DNA from: Vreelandella lionensis
Lineage (GTDB): Bacteria; Pseudomonadota; Gammaproteobacteria; Pseudomonadales; Halomonadaceae
Reading direction: 5' to 3'
Assembly (NCBI RefSeq): GCF_002087295.1
Contig: NZ_MWVI01000086.1
Location: forward strand, 1-64,000
DNA length: 64,000 nucleotides
Shown: positions 35,781 through 45,393 of the stretch, piece after piece
How the letters are laid out: each line of letters begins with the position of its first letter
How positions within the stretch are numbered: position 1 is the first letter of the stretch
Notes under the pieces: generated by a model
Seen by the model: the letters and a program-made list of their open reading frames with translations, nothing else
Databases searched by the model: none
Told to the model about the DNA's origin: nothing
Position numbers and translations under genes: made by a program

Positions 35781-36976
35781 ATGACACACAACACCTCTCA
35801 ACAAACCTCGCCGTTTCTAGTACCCGCCGATCAAGTCCAACGCACCGTGCTATCGCCGGTCGATCATGCCAAACAAACACCGCTCTCGAGCAAGGCCAAG
35901 CCGGGCAGCGTCACTGCTTCGGTACTGGAAGCTATTGAACAAAGCAACATGCCCACGCCGGATAGTCGGGATGCCCGCATCAAGCGACCCATAGCGCCGC
36001 CACGGCGTTATCGGGAACAAGCACGGCGATTGGTGGATACCCGCGCCCTGGATCGCAAGGCATGGCTTTCGATTCGTCAAAGCGGGATTGGCAGCAGCGA
36101 TGCCGCTGCTGCCGTCGGGCTGCATCCGTATAAATCGCAGCTGGAACTATGGATGGACAAGACCGGACGCCAATTCACCGATAAGGAACCCAACCGTGAG
36201 GATCAGCTCACCAGCCCCTTGCACTGGGGTCAGATCCTCGAACCCATTGTGGCTGAGCACTACGCCCGTCATACCGGCCATCGGGTGCAGCGAGTGAATG
36301 CGATTCTGCAACACGTCGAGCATCCGTGGATGCTGGCCAACCTGGATCGGGAGATCGTGGGAAGCGATAAGGTGCAGATACTGGAGTGTAAGACCGCCGG
36401 GATCTACGGTGCAAGCTGTGGAAAGACGGCGTGCCCGAGTACGTGCAGCTGCAGGTCATGCACCAGTTAGCGGTGACGGGCCAGCAGGCCGCTGACGTGG
36501 CCGTGCTGTTAGGCGGCCATGAGCTACAGATCCACCGCATCGAACGCGACGAGGCGATGATTGAGCAGTTAATAGCCCTGGAGCGGCAATTCTGGGATTA
36601 CGTGGAGAAGGATACGCCACCCCCGGCAGATGGGTCGGATTCGGCGGATCAAGCCCTGCGGACGCTGTTTCCCAGTGATGATGGTGAGGCCCTCGACTGC
36701 TGCCAAGACGCGGGCCTTAGCCAAGCATTTAGCGATCTGCAACGGGTTCGCCAAACCCTGGATAATGCCAAGAAGGAAGAAGCCAAGCTCAAACATAAAC
36801 TCCAACAAGCAATGGGGACTGCAACGCTGGCCACGTTTCCCACCGGCAGCTTGAGCTGGAAGCAGAGCAAGCCCATCCACCGGCTGGATACCAAAACGCT
36901 GCAGAAAGACCACCCCGGTTTGTGTGCCGACTACTTGCACGCGCATCCCGGTACGCGGCGGTTGGTGGTGCGTTAG
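35781..36976 (+). pseudogene. YqaJ-type exonuclease, frameshifted
   Basis: About 398 aa after correction. It is almost the same as the N-terminal half of the 19271 protein (RQSGIGSSDAAAAVGLHPY, LEPIVAEHYARHTGH, ILECKTAG). One base is missing near 36412 (GGTGCAAGCTG for GGTGCCAAGCTG), judged from the sister copy. Beyond the region shared with element 1 it has its native C-terminus: a coiled coil (DNAKKEEAKLKHKLQQAMG) and HPGLCADYLHAHPGTRR. The likely role is double-strand DNA end resection for recombination of the element. Confidence 0.8.
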
Positions 36977-37164
36977 TCGCGGCCATCGCCCATCGTGAAT
37001 CGTATAACACAGCGCCGCTGTGCGCGGTTGCCGTACCCACATAACCCTAACGTTACCTCAATCAGCAAACGCCTCAGCGCGGCTTTCCGGCCGCCTGGGG
37101 CGTAGTGCGCTATGGGGCAGCTAACCCTTCACCACTGATGTGCTGATATCGTCAGGAGATTCTC

Positions 37165-38149
37165 ATGCTCAAAGGCTTAGCCATTACCCCGCCCATACTG
37201 GGGCGGATCACTATCGGCAAGTTGGTCGAAAACAACGGCAAGCGTCTGCCACAAAAAGACGACCAGTTCACCATTACCTCACAACTCCAGACCAAGGAGG
37301 GCTGGATACGCCACCCATTAGATGAACAGCTGCGCAACGCCCAGGAAGGCAAGCTGCGCCAGATTCCGATTCGTTTATTGTTCAACGACCCAGATCTTAA
37401 CCTGAGAGCGGAATACGCGCTGTTTGATCGGCAAACGGCCCGACCACTGTGCGTGGGAGATGGTGAGCAGTGTAAACGCCGCACCCGCGACGGTATGGAG
37501 ACCTTGCCGTGTCCGTCACCGGACGGCTGCCCCCTAGCCCAAGGTGGAGCCTGCAAGCCCTACGGACGCTTGAACGTGTTGATTGGGGATGATGACCCGC
37601 TGGGGAGTTTTATCTTCCGTACCACCGGTTTTAACTCGATTCGCACCTTGGCCGCGAGGTTGGCTTACTTCAAAGCCATTTCCGGCAACCGCTTAGCCAC
37701 CATGCCCTTGGAGCTACGCCTTCGAGGTAAATCCACCCGCCAAAGCCGGGGCACAGCGATCTTCTACGTGGATATCACCCTGCGTGAAGGGTGGACATTG
37801 GAAGAAACGCTAGCAGAAGCACAGCGCCTGGATGACTGGCACCAACAAACGGGTTGTTGACCAGAAAGCCCTCGATAGAGCGGCCAAGGCCGGGTTTGCC
37901 AACGGGGCGTTTGAAGACAGTGCCGAGGAATCCATCGACGTGGTGGAAGAGTTCTATCCCGATACCCCCGAGCATCCGCCGGGCAGGCAGGAACCCAATG
38001 CTCCGGTCACGCTGGCCGACAAGCTGCAGGCCAAAAGCCAGCAGCAACCTCAAGCGAACGCCGACGCCAAGGCACCCACCGGAGCGGCGGATACCCCGCA
38101 AGGCAGTGACGCTCAACAGCCCCTAACACGCCAGGCCAAACGGGCCTGA
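37165..38149 (+). pseudogene. RDF-like / hydrolase-or-metal-binding family protein, frameshifted
   Basis: About 327 aa after correction, ATG 37165 with AGGAG upstream. It begins LKGLAITPPILGRITIGK. Four conserved Cys (GEQCKRRTRDG, CPSPDGCPLAQGGACKPYG) suggest a metal site. The protein belongs to a phage/plasmid family annotated as hydrolase/metal-binding or recombination directionality factor-like; my assignment is tentative. One extra G at 37856 breaks the frame where the sister copy reads TGFDQKALDKAAKAG. The tail is Gln/Ala/Pro-rich and ends RQAKRA, as in element 1. Confidence 0.65.
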
Positions 38150-38275
38150 GTGTTGATCTCAATCTTTCCTGACTCACCCCAACTTTCGATTAATCGACAC
38201 CGCCACCTTAACGACGCCCGCTGCCTTAGAGGCGCGGGCCGTTATGCCGTGGATGACCGATAAGGAGATTTTCCC

Positions 38276-39046
38276 ATGCGTATTCTCACTCACGACCAAC
38301 TCCACCGAGCTGCCCCGGCTATTTTTGCCCACCAACCCGATGAAGCCGTCTCGGAGCGTTACGGCTTTGTGCCCACCATCAACGTGGTCGATGCCCTGCA
38401 AGCTGAGGGCTGGTATCCCGTGCGTGCTCAACAAACCAACGTGCGTCAAGCCGAGCGCCGTGACGTAGCCCGCCACATGATCCGCTTTCGCCAAGACCCC
38501 GACCGTCAACTCGCCGTCGGTGACAGCATTACCGAACTGGTACTCACCAATAGCCACGACCGCAGCGCGGCCTTTCAGCTCGATTTAGGGCTGTTTCGGT
38601 TGATCTGCCTCAACGGCATGGTCACGCCAGTGGGCGATGTGGGCGGTATCCGTGTACGCCACGGTAGACAAATCGTCGATGAAATCCTCGAAGGCTCGAT
38701 CCAACTCAGCCACCAAGTGCCCCGCATTGCCGAGGGCGTGGAGGCGTTTCAATCCACCCTGGTCAGTCGAGGCGAAGCCCAGCTGTTTGCCGAGGGGGCG
38801 TTGTCGCTGCGCTATGGCGACGACTGGCAACAAACCAGCCCCGTGCAGCCAGGGGATCTACTGGGCGTGTTCAACCGGACCCAGGAAAACCTGTTCAAGG
38901 GCGGGCTACGTGGCCGCTCTCAATCCGGTCGGGCCACCCGGACTCGGGCCATCAATAGCGTGACCGAAGACGTGCGCTTGAACCGGGCGCTGTGGAAGCT
39001 CACCGAGCACTTTGCCGCCCTCAAGGGCGCCACCGTTGCCGCTTAA
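38276..39046 (+). CDS. DUF932 domain protein 2, internal deletion
   Basis: 256 aa, ATG 38276 with AAGGAG upstream. It is very close to the 21329 protein but lacks 13 residues: GDLL joins directly to GVFNRTQ, losing the RRSEDANGSLW segment, a conserved DUF932 block. The 39-nt deletion is in frame. Loss of activity is possible. Confidence 0.8.
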   Translation: MRILTHDQLHRAAPAIFAHQPDEAVSERYGFVPTINVVDALQAEGWYPVRAQQTNVRQAERRDVARHMIRFRQDPDRQLAVGDSITELVLTNSHDRSAAFQLDLGLFRLICLNGMVTPVGDVGGIRVRHGRQIVDEILEGSIQLSHQVPRIAEGVEAFQSTLVSRGEAQLFAEGALSLRYGDDWQQTSPVQPGDLLGVFNRTQENLFKGGLRGRSQSGRATRTRAINSVTEDVRLNRALWKLTEHFAALKGATVAA

Positions 39047-39067
39047 TCCCTGATAAGGAGATCGATA

Positions 39068-39577
39068 ATGACCTGCTATACACCGTACGCCCAGCTGGTA
39101 GCCGGGGAAACCCCCGGCACCTACCGCGTTGATGGCGATGTGACCGACGCCCAGCTGTTACACCTGGCCAAGATGATTGCCCACAAGCGACTGCGTAAAG
39201 GCAATCAACTGGGCAGCCCCGATGAAGTCCATCGTTGCCTGCAAACCCTGCTGCTCGATTACCCCTACGAGGTGTTTGGTACGTTGCTACTCGATACCCA
39301 GCACCGACTGATCGCCTTTGATGAGCTGTTGCGGGGCACGATTGATGCGGCCAGCGTGTACCCGCGTGAGGTGATCAAGCATTCCCTTGAGCACAATGCC
39401 GCCGCTGTCATCCTGGTTCACAATCACCCCTCGGGCGATCCTGAACCAAGCGATGCGGATCGGCGCATTACTCAGCGGCTCAAAGAAGCCCTGGGCCTGG
39501 TGGATATTCGGGTGTTGGATCATGTTGTCGTGGGCCATGAGGGCTACACGTCGTTTGCCGAACGGGGGTGGCTGTAA
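39068..39577 (+). CDS. radC: RadC family JAB-domain protein 2
   Basis: 169 aa from ATG 39068 (AAGGAG upstream). JAMM motif HNHPSGDPEPSDAD is intact. It is nearly identical to the 22194 copy except for the first ~20 residues. It has the same position between DUF932 and Rpn, and is followed by the same hairpin (39611-39641). Confidence 0.85.
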   Translation: MTCYTPYAQLVAGETPGTYRVDGDVTDAQLLHLAKMIAHKRLRKGNQLGSPDEVHRCLQTLLLDYPYEVFGTLLLDTQHRLIAFDELLRGTIDAASVYPREVIKHSLEHNAAAVILVHNHPSGDPEPSDADRRITQRLKEALGLVDIRVLDHVVVGHEGYTSFAERGWL

Positions 39578-39779
39578 GGCCACCGCCATTTTTCGACTTC
39601 ATGCTCCCCTGCCTCACGCTTGCCCTGACCGGCAGCGTGGGGCGGGGCTGTCTAGGTGGGTTTTCTTTTTTTCTTTAGGTAACAGGCCAATAGCGTGAGC
39701 GGTAGGGCGTCTGAGCGTGGGAATGAGCGTTAGGGAGCGGGTGTTGTGGTAAAATGAAAACATTGAAATAGGAGCGCGC

Positions 39780-40768
39780 ATGGCCAGAAAGATTAAAAAC
39801 CGCCACGATCACACTATAAGCTGAGGTTTTCGCATAAACAAATGGTGCGGGACTTGCTCACCGGTTTCGTCAATGAAGCCTGGGTGGAGCAGCTGGATTT
39901 TAATCAGATGGAACAGGTCAGCGGCACCTATATCACCGATGAGCTGCGGGACCGTGAAGATGACATGATTTGGCGGATATGGTGGCGAGACCGCTGGCTG
40001 TACGTTTATCTTCTCCTAGAGTTTCAGTCTTCCGAAGATAAGCACATGGCCGTGCGCATCATGAGCTACCTGGGGCTGCTGTATCAGGATCTGATTCGTC
40101 AGGACGCTTTTACGCCGAGCGGCAAGCTGCCACCTGTATTGCCCATCGTGCTCTATAATGGAGAAAAGCGCTGGACAGCGGCACAAAACATTGCAGATTT
40201 GGTCGAACCAGTACCGGGTGGTTTAGAGCGCTATCGTCCCAATCTGAGCTATTTGTTGCTGGATGAAGGAGCGATTGTTGATGCGCCGGGGTGGTCAGAC
40301 GAAATGCACAATATCGTGGCAGCGATATTTCGTATTGAGAAGCACCGCAATGAAAACGATGTATCGGAAGCGATGGGGCATTTAGCAAACTGGCTCAGTG
40401 GCCCAGAACAAGCGAGTTTACGGCGGGCGATTATTATTTGGTTCTATCGCGTATTCTTGCCCAACCGTGCCCCAGGGCTTGAGTTTCCCGAGGTTAGCGA
40501 TTTCACCAATTTGCATGAGGTACACGATATGCTGGCAGAACGAATTAAGAAGTGGCCTGAGCAATGGGAAGAAAGAGGTCGTCAGATAGGCGAGAAACTA
40601 GGTATCGAGAAAGGCCGTCATGAAGCTGAGCAGCGTGCATTAGAAAGCAAACGTAATGCCGCCCGCAAGCTGATTGCCCTGACTGAGATGAACGATCAGC
40701 TGATCGCAGAGATTGAAGAACTACCGATTGAGGAAGTTGAAAAACTGCGTGCAGAGACAAGGCACTGA
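39780..40768 (+). pseudogene. Rpn family nuclease 2, frameshifted at the 5' end
   Basis: ATG 39780 is preceded by the same GGAGCGCGC as the other rpn gene. The frame stops after 14 codons (ARKIKNRHDHT). Restoring one base near 39813 joins it to YKLRFSHKQMVRDLLTGFV, giving about 329 aa. The nuclease region has LLEFQSSEDKHMAVR. The C-terminus contains an internal GAGG/ATG (40517-40531) for a possible 79-aa short form starting MLAERIKKW. The first third differs strongly from Rpn 1, while the C-terminal end resembles the free-standing domain at 23925. Confidence 0.75.
40517..40531 (+). promoter_or_regulatory. Internal ribosome binding site in rpn gene 2
   Basis: GAGG, 8 nt, then an in-frame ATG at 40529. 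It is equivalent in position to the site at 23661-23676. Confidence 0.45.
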
Positions 40769-40804
40769 TCTGCTTTCATTTATACCTATTCCCGCTTCAC
40801 GTAC

Positions 40805-40833
40805 AAAAAGGGCAGCCACCAACCGGGGCTGCC
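40805..40833 (-). terminator. Terminator of integrase gene 2
   Basis: On the minus strand GGCAGCC and GGCTGCC pair around a 9-nt loop, followed by CTTTTT. It is homologous to the terminator at 24199-24224. Confidence 0.75.
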
Positions 40834-40860
40834 TTCTGTGTATCTGCCTGCTTTTCTTTT

Positions 40861-42174
40861 TTATGTTGATGATTCGCCGTCCGGTGGCTCGCCGCTGCCA
40901 GGCGGTGACTCCGTCTGGCGTGGTGTATTGCGTGACAAGACCCGCTGACGCGCCAAGTGCCTGCGTTTAGCTCTTGGTAAGGCATTGGCCTTTTCACCTT
41001 CCACTTCTCGCGCCTCACGATCCCACGGCACCGACGCGGTGGCCGAATCTGCCGCATTTAACAACGACTCATGCGATAGGTGGGCATAGCGCTGCGTGGT
41101 TTTCACTTGCGTATGACCCAACAGCTTCTGCACCTCGTAGAGCGAATGCCCCTGGTTGATCACGTAGCTGGCAAAGCTATGGCGCAAATCGTGAATCCTC
41201 ACATCCTTCAGTCCTGCCTTGTGCCGTGCGGTATCCCAGCTACTAAAAATACTCACAAATGGTTTACCGCTTTTAGGGTTAGGAAACAGGTAATCACTGT
41301 CCTCCCGACGCGGCAGCTTGGCCAGTAACGCGAGTGCGCCCTGTGACAGAGGCACATGGCGTGTTTTACCTGTCTTATTGAACTCGATTCGCCAGAGTCG
41401 GCTATCCAAGTCAATATCTTTCCAGCGTGCATTCAGCACTTCCCGACGACGCGCCCCCGACAGTAGCAGCATGGCGATGATAAAAGGCAGTAGTGGATTG
41501 GGTGAGGCCTCTAACGCCTCAAACAGTCGTAGGGCCTCGTCGTCTTTTAAGTAGCGCTCCCGTTGGTTATTCACGGGATAAAGCTCAATACCTGTCGTTG
41601 GGTTGCGTGTCACTCCCTCGACTTCCCACTTCAACGCCAAGTTGAAGATATAGCGGCACAAAATGATCACGCGGTTAGTGGAGGCAGGCTTATGCGTCTC
41701 CCGGTGATAGCTGAACACCTCGATCAGATGCTGTCGCTTGATTTCATCCAGATACAAGCTGCCAATCTTCGGTAGGACGTGATTGCGTAACAACGTCTCA
41801 TCCGTGTCCCAACTACGCTTATACCCTTTGATATACGGCATATAGTGCCCCGCCACAAAGGCCGCAAACGTCGGCACATCCTTGAGTGTGCGGCGCTGCT
41901 CGAACGGATCTTCCCCCATCGCCAGCTTGGCCAAGATGTCTTGAGCTGCCTTGCGTGCAGTGCTGAGTTTCATATCTGCAGCATTACCGAGCTTACGCTC
42001 CATGATCTTGCCCCGAATATCGCGGTAGCGCATGTAGTAGGTTTGTCGTCCAGACGGGAGCACTTTAAGGGAAAGCCCCGACACGCGAGAGTCGTAGTAA
42101 TCCATGCGGCGCTTACTTGCCGGGCAGGATGCGTTATTATCAACAAACTGCTGACTGAGGAGCTGAGTTGGCAT
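40861..42174 (-). CDS. Tyrosine-type site-specific integrase 2
   Basis: 437 aa from the ATG at 42172-42174, chosen to match the start of integrase 1 (MPTQLLSQQFV against MPKQKLSQQFV). A GTG at 42183 is the alternative. The catalytic set is complete: Arg in LSGARRREVL, IHDLRH, LLGH and QRYAH. It is strongly similar to integrase 1 throughout, most divergent in the N-terminal arm-binding domain. It lies beside core 3 as integrase 1 lies beside core 2. Confidence 0.92.
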   Translation of the reverse strand: MPTQLLSQQFVDNNASCPASKRRMDYYDSRVSGLSLKVLPSGRQTYYMRYRDIRGKIMERKLGNAADMKLSTARKAAQDILAKLAMGEDPFEQRRTLKDVPTFAAFVAGHYMPYIKGYKRSWDTDETLLRNHVLPKIGSLYLDEIKRQHLIEVFSYHRETHKPASTNRVIILCRYIFNLALKWEVEGVTRNPTTGIELYPVNNQRERYLKDDEALRLFEALEASPNPLLPFIIAMLLLSGARRREVLNARWKDIDLDSRLWRIEFNKTGKTRHVPLSQGALALLAKLPRREDSDYLFPNPKSGKPFVSIFSSWDTARHKAGLKDVRIHDLRHSFASYVINQGHSLYEVQKLLGHTQVKTTQRYAHLSHESLLNAADSATASVPWDREAREVEGEKANALPRAKRRHLARQRVLSRNTPRQTESPPGSGEPPDGESST

Positions 42175-42248
42175 TTTTGTCACCTTGGTTCGGAAACGTT
42201 CTTTCAGTGACGGTATTTTTATCCCTTTCTTCTGGAGGTGTCAAGAAG

Positions 42249-42920
42249 ATGTACGAAACGACCCGGCTCGCTATTGCGATGCGCATGAGCCGTGCTGCAC
42301 TCAATCTGACACAAGCTGACTATGCCGATGCGCTTGGTATCACCAAAAGCAATGTGATGCGGAATGAAAAGTTATCCGTCGCGGTACGTGGCGATACCTT
42401 GATCCGTATGGTGCATGTGCTAGACAAGCGTGGTGTAAGTATTGATGTGTTCACAGAGATGGATGAAGTCAAAATCACCTATCGAGGCATTCGCCCTGAT
42501 GCAGCTGCAATGCGAATGTGTCGTGCAGCGTTAAGCCTGACGCAGGAAGAGTTTGCTGAAGCGATTGGCGTGACCAAACCGGTGGTAACGCGAGGAGAGC
42601 GCATTTTGGGCAATATGCGTGGTGAAACGCTGACCAAACTGATTCAGGAGATGCATTTGCAAGGAATAGAGATTGACCTAGCGTCTCCACCTGAGGGCGT
42701 TACTGTCACCATCAAACGTGCCGCACTAGAACACATCGAAGAAAGTGAGCAGGGCAGTGAGTTACCGGGTGAGCCCAATTGGCAGTATGTTCCCTACACA
42801 GAAGAAGAACGTGAGTGGAATAAGACTGCTGAGCGCATTGAGCGTGAAAGTCGAGAACACATGCAACAGGCCTGGGATCAGCACGTACAAACCCTTGAGC
42901 GAGCACGCGAGAAGAAATAA
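42249..42920 (+). CDS. Double-HTH transcriptional regulator
   Basis: 223 aa from ATG 42249 with GGAGG upstream. It carries two HTH units in tandem: LNLTQADYADALGITKSNVM (residues ~19-38) and LSLTQEEFAEAIGVTKPVVT (~94-113). Each is followed by the same GDTL/GETL dimerisation-like segment, and a charged C-terminal tail follows. The element 1 homologue (25635) has one unit. The duplication may let one chain bind both half-sites of an operator. It is divergent from integrase 2, which it probably controls. Confidence 0.75.
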   Translation: MYETTRLAIAMRMSRAALNLTQADYADALGITKSNVMRNEKLSVAVRGDTLIRMVHVLDKRGVSIDVFTEMDEVKITYRGIRPDAAAMRMCRAALSLTQEEFAEAIGVTKPVVTRGERILGNMRGETLTKLIQEMHLQGIEIDLASPPEGVTVTIKRAALEHIEESEQGSELPGEPNWQYVPYTEEEREWNKTAERIERESREHMQQAWDQHVQTLERAREKK

Positions 42921-43109
42921 GTGGGTAGAAATAGGATGGAAAAAAACAGGAAGCCGATTTCTTTTAAAAAACAATGAGCTATGTTGCTATTGTTTCCGCA
43001 TAGAGGCTTTGTGCGGAAATGACTCTGTAGTAATACGATAGAAAAGTATGGTGCGCGTCATTTGGCCGGTTGAAAAAGATTGATCAATCAGTGGGTTATC
43101 GAAACGCAC

Positions 43110-43132
43110 GACTGGCATGCTCACTGCAGATG
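43110..43132 (+). other. Candidate att core 3 (attR of element 2)
   Basis: 23 bp identical to 26249-26271, with CTCACTGCAG at 43120-43129. Sequence outside the 23 bp differs from core 2 on both sides. It is the junction between element 2 and the oldest S-layer cassette. Confidence 0.65.
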
Positions 43133-45240
43133 ACGCTGGTGAAATCTTCGTTGGTACCGAGAACAACGACACGTTCACTGCTGAAGCTGGTGCTCTGGAT
43201 GGAACCTCAGTCGATGGCCGCGGTGGTAATGACACTTTGAACGCCACTTACAACAGCGATGACATCGATGGTGACTGGACGCCGACCATCCGTAACGTCG
43301 AAAATGTTAACGTTGATATTGACGCGTTCGATGGTACAGCGACAACTGTCGAAGCCGATAACATCCGGAATGCCAACATTACCTTGAGCTCAACCAAGCT
43401 CGGTTTCAATGGTACTGCTGGTGTTGCAGCTGCAGGTGACAACAGCGTTATTGCTGGTGAAAATGTCACTGCCCTTACCGTTGCAGGCCTAACCGAAGGC
43501 TCAGTGGACGCTGGTTCTGCAGAGACCGTTACCGTCGATAGCGAGACTGCTGGTGAAAACACGCTAAACCTCACAGTCAACGGTGATGTTGCTACCGTAA
43601 TTGGTAGCGGTACAGCTTTTAATGCGGTAAACCTGACAACAACTGCTGACGCTGAAGTGGAACTGAATACTTCCATCTTCACCGACAATGTCCTGACCGT
43701 AGCCGGCGAAGGTAATGTGACTTTGCTGTCAGCTGATGAGCTGAGTGGTGAGGAAATCGTCAATACACTGGAATCTGGCGAGCTGGTAGCTGACGTCGAC
43801 CAAACAGGTGCCGACGGCAGCGACTGGGATGTTGATAGCGTAAATATCTCTGCAGCTATTGGTGCATTCACTGCTGCAGAAGGTGCTGTTGTCGATCTGG
43901 AAGCTACACAGACAGCTCTGACTTTGACTGGCCAATCAGCAACTACTGGTACCGTTACCGTTAACACTGAAGTTGACCAGACTTCTTTGACCTTCGCTAC
44001 TTTGTCCGAAGCCACTGTCAACGTAAACGATGAAGTGACTATTGGCACTCTAGTTACTGGCGGTGCTGACACTACAGTGAATGTTGCTGCTGATACGACT
44101 ATCAGCACTTTGACTGCTGCTGGCGACGACGTTTTTGTCACTGGCGAGGGCAATGTGACCATTGGTGGAACTGCTGCTGATGCTGATCTTGTCGATGCTT
44201 CAGGTCTGAGTGGCGCACTTGACTTCTCCCAGAGTGCAGACACCAACATTGATGTGGTTGGCAGTGAAGGTGATGATGACCTTACTGTTGCTACAGTTGA
44301 TGCACAAGCAAACGTTGTGACTGGAAATGGTACCAATACAGTAACTTTTGCTGACCTTGACGGTGGTACCATTGCTGTAACGGGTGGAGCTGGCAACGGC
44401 ACCGTTAATATTGGTGGTGCTGGTGCAGTGGGCACGAATGGTGCTGCTACGGTAGCCCTGGAGTTGGGCGCAGGCGACGACACTGTTGCGCTTGGCGACC
44501 TTAATTCCAGCACTGCTAGCACTTTTGCTCTCGAATTCGGTGAGGGTAATGATACGCTGTCTCTTACAGACGGCGATGACATCTCTGCCGAAAACATCAC
44601 TGTGTCCGGCCTTGAAGCCATTGATATGAATGGTTCTGCAACCGTCGCAGCAGAGTTGGTATCTGGTCAGTCCTACACCATCCTTGGTGGCGGCCTCGCA
44701 AATGGTACTCTTTCTGTTGTCGATACTGGAACCAATGAGACAGTTGATCTTTCCAATCTGTCTTTTGACAATACAGTGACCAACGGTGCTGTTGCTACTG
44801 ACGTCAATGTAAATGGCGGTGGTGAAAACACTATCATCACATCTGAAGTAGCCGACGCTATTACTGTTGATGGCAATGACACTATTGACTTTACCCAGAA
44901 TGCTTCTATTGAAGCATCGACTGACTCTATTATTGGTTTCACAACCAATTCTGACGTCATTAAACTAGGTATCGCCGCCAACTCCAACAACTTCGTTGCA
45001 GCTGATGCGAATACCGGCACTGGCACGAATGAACTTGCTGATGCTGATGCAGCCATTACGTATGCGGAAGCTAATAGCTTTGATGGCACTGTACAGGTAG
45101 CCTTCCTAACTGACAGTGATTCTGGTGTTAATGGCTGGCTTGTTTACGACTCGAATGCAGATGGCACAGCAGACGAAGTTATCCAAATGTCTGGTTTGAC
45201 AGCCACTACGGATGTTGTTGCAGCCGATATCATCGCCTAA
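43117..45240 (+). CDS. Silent S-layer cassette 3 (exposed region only)
   Basis: 707-aa frame starting at the ATG overlapping the core (LTADDAGEIFVGTENNDTFT). There is no promoter, Shine-Dalgarno or N-terminal domain. The composition is S-layer-like (LNATYNSDDIDGDWTPTIRN, LELGAGDDTVALGD), without Cys. It ends VAADIIA. Alignable motifs with the other two (LTA, GTxxNDT, DTLNAT, NVENVN) follow the core, so all three are homologous exposed domains. Joined to 9011-9556 it would give about 888 aa. Its downstream hairpin and terminator match those of cassette 1, but its sapC is truncated. Confidence 0.75.
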   Translation: MLTADDAGEIFVGTENNDTFTAEAGALDGTSVDGRGGNDTLNATYNSDDIDGDWTPTIRNVENVNVDIDAFDGTATTVEADNIRNANITLSSTKLGFNGTAGVAAAGDNSVIAGENVTALTVAGLTEGSVDAGSAETVTVDSETAGENTLNLTVNGDVATVIGSGTAFNAVNLTTTADAEVELNTSIFTDNVLTVAGEGNVTLLSADELSGEEIVNTLESGELVADVDQTGADGSDWDVDSVNISAAIGAFTAAEGAVVDLEATQTALTLTGQSATTGTVTVNTEVDQTSLTFATLSEATVNVNDEVTIGTLVTGGADTTVNVAADTTISTLTAAGDDVFVTGEGNVTIGGTAADADLVDASGLSGALDFSQSADTNIDVVGSEGDDDLTVATVDAQANVVTGNGTNTVTFADLDGGTIAVTGGAGNGTVNIGGAGAVGTNGAATVALELGAGDDTVALGDLNSSTASTFALEFGEGNDTLSLTDGDDISAENITVSGLEAIDMNGSATVAAELVSGQSYTILGGGLANGTLSVVDTGTNETVDLSNLSFDNTVTNGAVATDVNVNGGGENTIITSEVADAITVDGNDTIDFTQNASIEASTDSIIGFTTNSDVIKLGIAANSNNFVAADANTGTGTNELADADAAITYAEANSFDGTVQVAFLTDSDSGVNGWLVYDSNADGTADEVIQMSGLTATTDVVAADIIA

Positions 45241-45261
45241 TCCCTCTCTCTGAGAAGGATG

Positions 45262-45316
45262 CCTATCCTTGATAGGTAAAAGCACTAAAACCCCCGGCCT
45301 CGGCTGGGGGTTTTTT
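45262..45316 (+). terminator. Hairpin and terminator after S-layer cassette 3
   Basis: CCTATC/GATAGG hairpin (45262-45276), then the CCCCCGGCC/GGCTGGGGG stem with T6 (45291-45316). It is nearly identical to 11971-12024 after the 9011 gene. Confidence 0.85.
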
Positions 45317-45393
45317 CTCCTAGCAATACCGTGTTTGACAACGTATTTTGCCCTGACCTTGTCGGGGCTTTTTTATTCAAAAGCGGAGGGTCT

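Larger units (their letters stand above)
26259..43119 (+). mobile_element. Integrative element 2 (proposed), 16.9 kb
   Basis: The interval between cores 2 and 3, collinear with element 1: S-layer exposed domain, sapC, DUF6447, micro-lipoprotein, small acidic protein, Gp2-like genes, glycine-zipper protein, YqaJ, RDF-like, DUF932, RadC, Rpn, integrase and HTH. Unique cargo is a trypsin-like/Calx-beta gene, an extra Gp2-like gene and an XRE regulator. It lacks the DUF3987 gene of element 1. Length differs from element 1 by under 200 bp. Confidence 0.7.

Noticed and set aside
9557-43119. Tailed prophage
   Set aside because: Integrase, HTH, YqaJ, DUF932 and RadC suggest phage-like origin, but no terminase, portal, capsid, tail or lysis gene is visible in either unit.
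9011-45240. S-layer variation by DNA inversion or a diversity-generating retroelement
   Set aside because: The three cores are in direct orientation, so recombination between them deletes and does not invert. No reverse transcriptase or template/variable repeat pair was seen.
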